From contig JBKBNY010000009.1 of NCBI GenBank assembly GCA_046295175.1, positions 62,001-126,000 on the forward strand: DNA of 64,000 nucleotides, read 5' to 3'. This DNA is from JALOLV01 sp046295175 (GTDB lineage: Bacteria > Bacteroidota > Bacteroidia > Cytophagales > Spirosomataceae). This document shows, piece after piece, positions 59,914 through 64,000 of the stretch (positions within the stretch are counted from its first letter, which is position 1; every line of letters starts with the position of its first letter). Made by a program: the position numbers and the translations under genes. A model generated the notes under the pieces. That model saw only the letters and a list, made by a program, of their open reading frames with translations, did not search any database and was not told the DNA's origin.

Positions 59914-59969
59914 ACCCACCCCTGATAGGGACTTGCCGACTGGCGTTCTGAACCCTGTCAGGGGTGGGT
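59914..59969. repeat. Palindrome with CTGA(T/C)AGGG core
   Basis: ACCCACCCCTGATAGGG (59914-59930) pairs with CCCTGTCAGGGGTGGGT (59953-59969) with one G-T pair. The loop holds a smaller GCC/GGC hairpin. It shares the CCTGACAGGG-like core with the neighbouring repeats. Confidence 0.75.
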
Positions 59970-59986
59970 TAGTTGAATTTTTTGGT

Positions 59987-60019
59987 AACCCTGACAGCGT
60001 TTAAAACGCTGTCAGGGTT
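59987..60019. repeat. CTGACAG-type palindrome
   Basis: AACCCTGACAGCGTT (59987-60001) pairs perfectly with AACGCTGTCAGGGTT (60005-60019). It lies directly after the SDR stop codon and shares its outer 11 bases with the copy at 58533. Confidence 0.8.
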
Positions 60020-60028
60020 GTAGGGGGA

Positions 60029-60796
60029 CTACAATCTCGGAATCGTCAATCCGCCGTCAATCATAAAAACACTACCCGTCGAATACGGAAAATCACCACT
60101 TGCCAATGCCGCTACTGCTTTACCAATATCATTAGGGTATCCCCAACGTTTTTGCAGAGTCAATCCATTCTCTATCAAATTATCGTACTTTTCTGTAACT
60201 CCCGCCGTCATATCTGTTTTGATAACACCCGGACGAACCTCATAAACATTGATTCCGTATTTGCCAAGTCTTATAGCAAAAAGTTGTGTATTCATGGCAA
60301 TTCCAGCCTTCGATACACAATATTCACCGCGATTCACTGATGCCACAGTTGCCGAAATAGACGAAATATTGATGATAAATCCTTCAAAATCTGGTAATTT
60401 AGATTTTTGTTCAATCATCCAATTCGCAACCGACTGAGTCATGAAGTAATTGGCTTTTAGATTAGTATCCATCACATAATCATAGCTTTCTTCGGTTGTT
60501 TCGAGAATATCGTTTCTTACTTTTGGGGCAACTCCAGCGTTGTTTACGAGTACGTCTAATCTTCCAAAGTGGGAGTCTATTTCAGATAACATCCTTTGGC
60601 GGTCTTCTTTTGAAGCAACATTGCCTTGACAATAAATTACATCAACTCCGAAACTCTTTAAATGGCTGATGACATCACCAACCGATTCGGCAACCCGCAT
60701 TCCATTTATCGCTAAATCGAATCCTTTTTTTGCTAAATGTTCCGAAATCCCAAGCCCGATTCCTCGACTTCCTCCTGTTATGAATGCTACTGCCAT
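60029..60796 (-). CDS. Short-chain dehydrogenase/reductase
   Basis: This 255-residue SDR has the cofactor loop ITGGSRGIGLG (residues about 6-16), DVLVNNAGVAPKV (NNAG), a catalytic serine in INISSISATVAS and Y-x3-K in GEYCVSKAGIAM. The ending GSVFMIDGGLTIPRL is typical. The closest shape is classical FabG/KduD-like enzymes using NAD(P). The substrate cannot be named. It starts one base after the kinase-like gene ends, so the two are co-transcribed. Confidence 0.93.
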   Translation of the reverse strand: MAVAFITGGSRGIGLGISEHLAKKGFDLAINGMRVAESVGDVISHLKSFGVDVIYCQGNVASKEDRQRMLSEIDSHFGRLDVLVNNAGVAPKVRNDILETTEESYDYVMDTNLKANYFMTQSVANWMIEQKSKLPDFEGFIINISSISATVASVNRGEYCVSKAGIAMNTQLFAIRLGKYGINVYEVRPGVIKTDMTAGVTEKYDNLIENGLTLQKRWGYPNDIGKAVAALASGDFPYSTGSVFMIDGGLTIPRL

Positions 60797-60797
60797 T

Positions 60798-61316
60798 TTA
60801 TCTGTTCAAAAAATATTCTTTAAATTCTTGAATCTCAGCTTTTTCTATCTCGATATACTTCTCAAAAATTTTATACCCAACTTGCGTTTTAATAGCCGAA
60901 ATCCCTGCATCAATTAATCTTAGACCCTTATCAGTCAATAAGATATTATCAAAAGCTAAACCTCCAATGTTTGAGGGGCGTTTTAAATCTCTGTGTACAA
61001 AACCAGCTTTATGGAGTTCATTTAATTCGTCTTCAAATACCTCAAACCACAATTCACGCCTCTCTACTTCATAGGCACGGTAATCAATTGGGTATAACCT
61101 CTCCATTACCAACATTTCAGCACTCAGGGTTTCGTCGTAATCTAATCGAATAAATTTTGCCAACAAACCGTTTATTTGATTGGCAAATTTCATTTTTTCG
61201 GATTCTGAACCAATATCCGAGCGAGTATCATCAGTGAATAACTTGGCAACTTCGGTATCCGATAACACGATTACAGTGTTATTTGCTCCAGATGAAAGTT
61301 TTCTTGGGTACTTCAT
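60798..61316 (-). CDS. Small protein-kinase-like protein
   Basis: This protein of about 172 residues (ATG at 61316; an upstream TTG adds seven) carries the catalytic loop FVHRDLKRPSNIGG (H-R-D-L-K-x-x-x-N, near residue 120) and FDNILLTDKGLRLIDAGISA, in which D-A-G replaces D-F-G. The N-lobe is short, with SSGANNTVIVLSDTEVAKLF as a possible Gly-rich loop and lysine. At this length it is much smaller than normal kinases (about 260 residues). It may be a minimal kinase or a pseudokinase. It sits inside the sugar-enzyme operon. Confidence 0.75.
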   Translation of the reverse strand: MKYPRKLSSGANNTVIVLSDTEVAKLFTDDTRSDIGSESEKMKFANQINGLLAKFIRLDYDETLSAEMLVMERLYPIDYRAYEVERRELWFEVFEDELNELHKAGFVHRDLKRPSNIGGLAFDNILLTDKGLRLIDAGISAIKTQVGYKIFEKYIEIEKAEIQEFKEYFLNR

Positions 61317-61425
61317 TTGAAATGATTTATACGCCAAATAATACCACGAATTTTATAATTTCCAAGATTATATTAATTTAATTCGCTTAATATAAGACAA
61401 ACTAAACCCGTCAGAGTCAAATCCT

Positions 61426-62871
61426 TTACAAACTATCTTTAATTGCTTTTAATTGCTCGGCTTCGGGCAGTTTTTTGTAAAGTGTGTCTAACGGATAACA
61501 TCCCGAAATCAAACCATTTCTTGGGGCGGTTGTACAATCAGAAAAAGTACGACAAATTAGCTTTCGCTCCAAAGTTGTTCCGTTCAGCATATCTTCGGGC
61601 ATTGTAGGGTAGGAGAGTACCATTCTTCCAAAACCGACTGAGTCTGCCATTCCGTTTCTTAAAACATATTGCCCAACATTCGGCAACCATTCTTGCAAAT
61701 AAGAATATCCCGAACCAATAATCACTAATTCTGGAAATGCTTTTTTCAATTCTGCCGTTACATCTATTTGGCGTTTTACCCCAGCCATTGGCTCTTCTGG
61801 TGGAAGATAACCATCAGACGGTGGAAAAATAGCCGGACGCATCAAATGCGGATTGTAGTACGGGCTACCTCCAGTTATGCAAATCAATTGAATACCGAGA
61901 CTTTCGGCCAATGCCAAAAATGCTTTTGTTTCAGTTAAGTCAATGTTCAAACCGCTATCGTCAGAACCAAATGCGTAAGGATAAGTGTCTGTTGATTCGG
62001 GAGTTCCGACATCTTCGATTCCTTTTTTGAATGGAAGAAAATCAAATGCACTCAATCTCACTCCGATTTCAAGACCTTGGGCTGCTTTATTGATTCCTTC
62101 GACAATATTTCTCAAAAATCTGGTTCGGTTCTCAAAACTTCCACCATATTTTCCTTCTCTATCGATGGCACTCAAAAACTCATGACCCAAATAACCGTGG
62201 CAATGCTTAATATCTACAAAATCATAGCCCGCTTTTTGGGCTAAAACAGCCGCCGAAACGTATTTTTCGATGAGTTCATCAATGTCTTCATCGGTCATCG
62301 TTTGGGTTTCTGGATTCACGTGAAATTTGGCATCAAGAAAAGGATGCGAATACAAAACCTTCGATTCAAATTTCTTGTGGTCGTTTGGCTTGCAGAATCT
62401 TCCTGAGTGAGTTAGTTGAAGACCAATGACTAAATCGTCGGTTGTTCCGAATTTCTCTTGGTGTTTTTCGATTACAATTTGACGAAGATTGACAAACTCT
62501 TCAAAATTTTCATCGCTCATGTAAAGCTGGTTCGGATTTGCCCTTCCATCGGGGCATACTGCAACTGCCTCGCATCCAAACAACAATTTAGCACCACTTA
62601 CAGCAAACTTTACCCAACGATTTTTTGTGTATTCTGTTGGTTTACCATCGGTTGTGCCATCCCAACCTTCCATTGGCAAGATACAAAGGCTATTACCGAT
62701 TGTTTTACCCGATTTTAACTGAATTTTTTTGTGAAATGGTGATTCTGAAGGCGGTAATAAGGTATCGTCAAATGGTAAATCTACACCATTTTCGTTTAAG
62801 TATTTTCTTAAATCTTCGGCTGTTTTTAATTGTGCAACTCTCGAATACTTCGGTTTATATTTACCAGACAT
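61426..62871 (-). CDS. NADH:flavin oxidoreductase (Old Yellow Enzyme family)
   Basis: This 481-residue FMN enzyme has a TIM-barrel layout with SLCILPMEGWDGTTDGKPTE near the FMN site, VIGLQLTHSGRFCKPND (the H of the substrate pocket), KAGYDFVDIKHCHGYLGHEF (catalytic-region H-x-H), FENRTRFLRNIVEGI and VIIGSGYSYLQEW. Several features fit the long OYE/2,4-dienoyl-CoA reductase-like members, though the C-terminal FeS/FAD part is absent. The acceptor is unknown. A 5' neighbour, the GH88-like gene, is 47 bases upstream. Confidence 0.88.
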   Translation of the reverse strand: MSGKYKPKYSRVAQLKTAEDLRKYLNENGVDLPFDDTLLPPSESPFHKKIQLKSGKTIGNSLCILPMEGWDGTTDGKPTEYTKNRWVKFAVSGAKLLFGCEAVAVCPDGRANPNQLYMSDENFEEFVNLRQIVIEKHQEKFGTTDDLVIGLQLTHSGRFCKPNDHKKFESKVLYSHPFLDAKFHVNPETQTMTDEDIDELIEKYVSAAVLAQKAGYDFVDIKHCHGYLGHEFLSAIDREGKYGGSFENRTRFLRNIVEGINKAAQGLEIGVRLSAFDFLPFKKGIEDVGTPESTDTYPYAFGSDDSGLNIDLTETKAFLALAESLGIQLICITGGSPYYNPHLMRPAIFPPSDGYLPPEEPMAGVKRQIDVTAELKKAFPELVIIGSGYSYLQEWLPNVGQYVLRNGMADSVGFGRMVLSYPTMPEDMLNGTTLERKLICRTFSDCTTAPRNGLISGCYPLDTLYKKLPEAEQLKAIKDSL

Positions 62872-62918
62872 AAAAAATCTTACAGGTTTTAATTTTGGAT
62901 TGAAAACGAAACTAACTT

Positions 62919-64000
62919 TTAACCAAAAAAAGTATAGTATTTTTCATTATTGATTAATCTTTGCACATAAAGTGCCGCTTCTCGAATGTGATAATCGCCC
63001 CATTGACTTGATTCTCCATTCGGAATTTTACTGCCTTCTGGAATATAATCCCAGCCATTTGGGCGATGATAAATCGAGTGCAGCAAAAGACCTTGGTGTG
63101 GGTCATTGGTGCTAAGGTATGGTTCTTCAAGAATGGTATCTAAGACTGTTAATCCCGCTTGAAAATACTTATTACCTTCTTCGATTTGCCCTTTATTTGT
63201 CAAATATTTACCCAGACGTAAAAGCCCTTGTACTGCAATGGCTGCCGCCGAACCGTCAATTGGCTCGTGGTCATTGTAAGGGTCAGATTTTCTTTCGAGA
63301 TAATCCCCTAATTTATGTAAGTTTGGAGCACCAGTATCCCAATACGGAACACCATCTGTTGGGGTATTCGCAATATAAAAATCGCAAGTTGCTTTAGCGG
63401 CTTTCAACATCATTTCCTCAAGGCTTGCTCTTCCTCCAAAGGTCTCTAATTCTTCATCCGAAATCGTTTCTAAAAATTCTAATTGCTCAGGAAAACCGCA
63501 CATTGCCCAAGCCAAACCACGGGTCCATGTGCTAAATCCGGTGTAACCCTGCTGTGAATTCGGACATCTGAAATTACCATCTTTGGTATTGAAAACGCTC
63601 TCGTGGGCGGTTCTGCCCCAAATATCGTACGAATCTCTACCTTCTCCGTAATAAACCGAATAATCTGCGGTGGCTTTGATATGTAGCAATGCTCTTTCGA
63701 GTAAGTTGATTTTTATATCATTTTCTGCCTGAAAAACATGTCCTAATTGGTGGCTAACAACCAATGCCCTGCATGAGCGAATGGTATCGACAAATAACGA
63801 ATGTGGCCCATTGAAAGAATGAATAAATCCACCATTTTTAATAGTCGTCCAGCGGCTTGCTTGCACTGCTCCCGATATTTTCAAGGCTAACTCATAAAAG
63901 TTCTTTTCCCATTCGTTGTGTTCGATTTTGCCCTCGTTCATTAATCTTAGCAAGTTTCCGTAAGTGCTAACATTATTGAATCCGTGGTCGTGAACCCCGA
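62919..64000 (-). CDS. GH88-like glycoside hydrolase (unsaturated uronyl hydrolase type), 5' end missing
   Basis: The frame is open to the window edge, giving about 360 residues. An in-frame TTG near 63953 is not the true start because HDHGFNNVSTYGNLLRLM upstream continues the domain. Family-like motifs are STWTRGLAWAMCGF (compare W-S/T-R-G-x-A-W), PIDGSAAAIAVQGLLRLGKY and GVPYWDTGAPN. GH88/GH105 (alpha/alpha)6 enzymes remove unsaturated uronic acids produced by polysaccharide lyases. If correct, the operon with the OYE, SDR and Gfo/Idh/MocA genes would handle uronate-type sugars. The missing N-terminus prevents a check of the catalytic aspartates. Confidence 0.78.
   Translation of the reverse strand, partial: GVHDHGFNNVSTYGNLLRLMNEGKIEHNEWEKNFYELALKISGAVQASRWTTIKNGGFIHSFNGPHSLFVDTIRSCRALVVSHQLGHVFQAENDIKINLLERALLHIKATADYSVYYGEGRDSYDIWGRTAHESVFNTKDGNFRCPNSQQGYTGFSTWTRGLAWAMCGFPEQLEFLETISDEELETFGGRASLEEMMLKAAKATCDFYIANTPTDGVPYWDTGAPNLHKLGDYLERKSDPYNDHEPIDGSAAAIAVQGLLRLGKYLTNKGQIEEGNKYFQAGLTVLDTILEEPYLSTNDPHQGLLLHSIYHRPNGWDYIPEGSKIPNGESSQWGDYHIREAALYVQRLINNEKYYTFFG

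Overview
The window reads as chromosomal DNA of a Bacteroidota bacterium, most likely a cytophagal (Emticicia/Arcicella/Spirosomaceae-like) organism. The evidence is AT-rich DNA, starts without Shine-Dalgarno sequences in A-rich leaders, promoter boxes of the TAnnTTTG type, a tRNA gene without encoded CCA, a TonB-dependent receptor and an STN-type surface protein with CarboxypepD_reg-like domains, and many short palindromic repeats between genes. The genus is inferred; no rRNA or species marker is present.

Layout. 1-3.5 kb: a PspC fragment, a cold-shock protein, two unknown genes and a NarL-type two-component pair. 3.5-7.2 kb (minus strand): a NAGPA-type glycosidase, an unknown exported protein and the bifunctional (p)ppGpp enzyme. 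7.4-11.8 kb: tRNA-Leu(UAG), trigger factor, a Fur-family regulator, purA, and a small protein whose C-terminus resembles the DNA polymerase III psi/uracil-DNA-glycosylase fold. 11.8-16 kb (minus): an Rpn-type nuclease and an AddA/RecB-like helicase-nuclease. 16.2-19.7 kb: a type II restriction-modification unit, in which the cytosine-5 methyltransferase carries a tyrosine-recombinase 'arm' domain at its N-terminus and is preceded by GTCCGT direct repeats, followed by an MvaI/BcnI-like endonuclease. 19.8-33 kb: metF, a TonB receptor, a nuclease/phosphatase-fold protein, a GVQGAGF-repeat surface protein, an orphan ABC ATPase, small genes including a DUF5522 gene, then a LacI regulator divergent from a GH65/GH95-like glycosidase.

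33.6-41 kb: a GT2 / TrmN6 / acyl-CoA dehydrogenase operon (trmN6 carries a palindromic repeat inserted in frame), a membrane protein, a small exported protein, a CbbX/SpoVK-like AAA protein and nspC. 41-47.3 kb: RDD, then the block SpoIIM-DUF4129-DUF4350-MoxR-DUF58. 47.3-51 kb: two DUF805 genes, a frameshifted exported protein gene, and three small exported-protein genes.

51-57 kb is the most unusual stretch. A NarL-type response regulator, an unknown Ser/Thr-rich 119-residue protein, an aminoglycoside-phosphotransferase-fold kinase and a HopA1-family protein follow one another. The kinase plus HopA1 pair is the same combination that dehydrates Ser/Thr in class V lanthipeptides and thioamitides. 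A TPR sensor kinase faces them and overlaps the HopA1 gene by 60 bp. The 57-64 kb end holds a LytTR protein, CvfB, and a minus-strand sugar-catabolism set (Gfo/Idh/MocA, SDR, kinase-like, OYE, GH88-like) separated by CTGACAG-type palindromes.

No CRISPR array, rRNA, insertion sequence, phage or replication origin was recognised.
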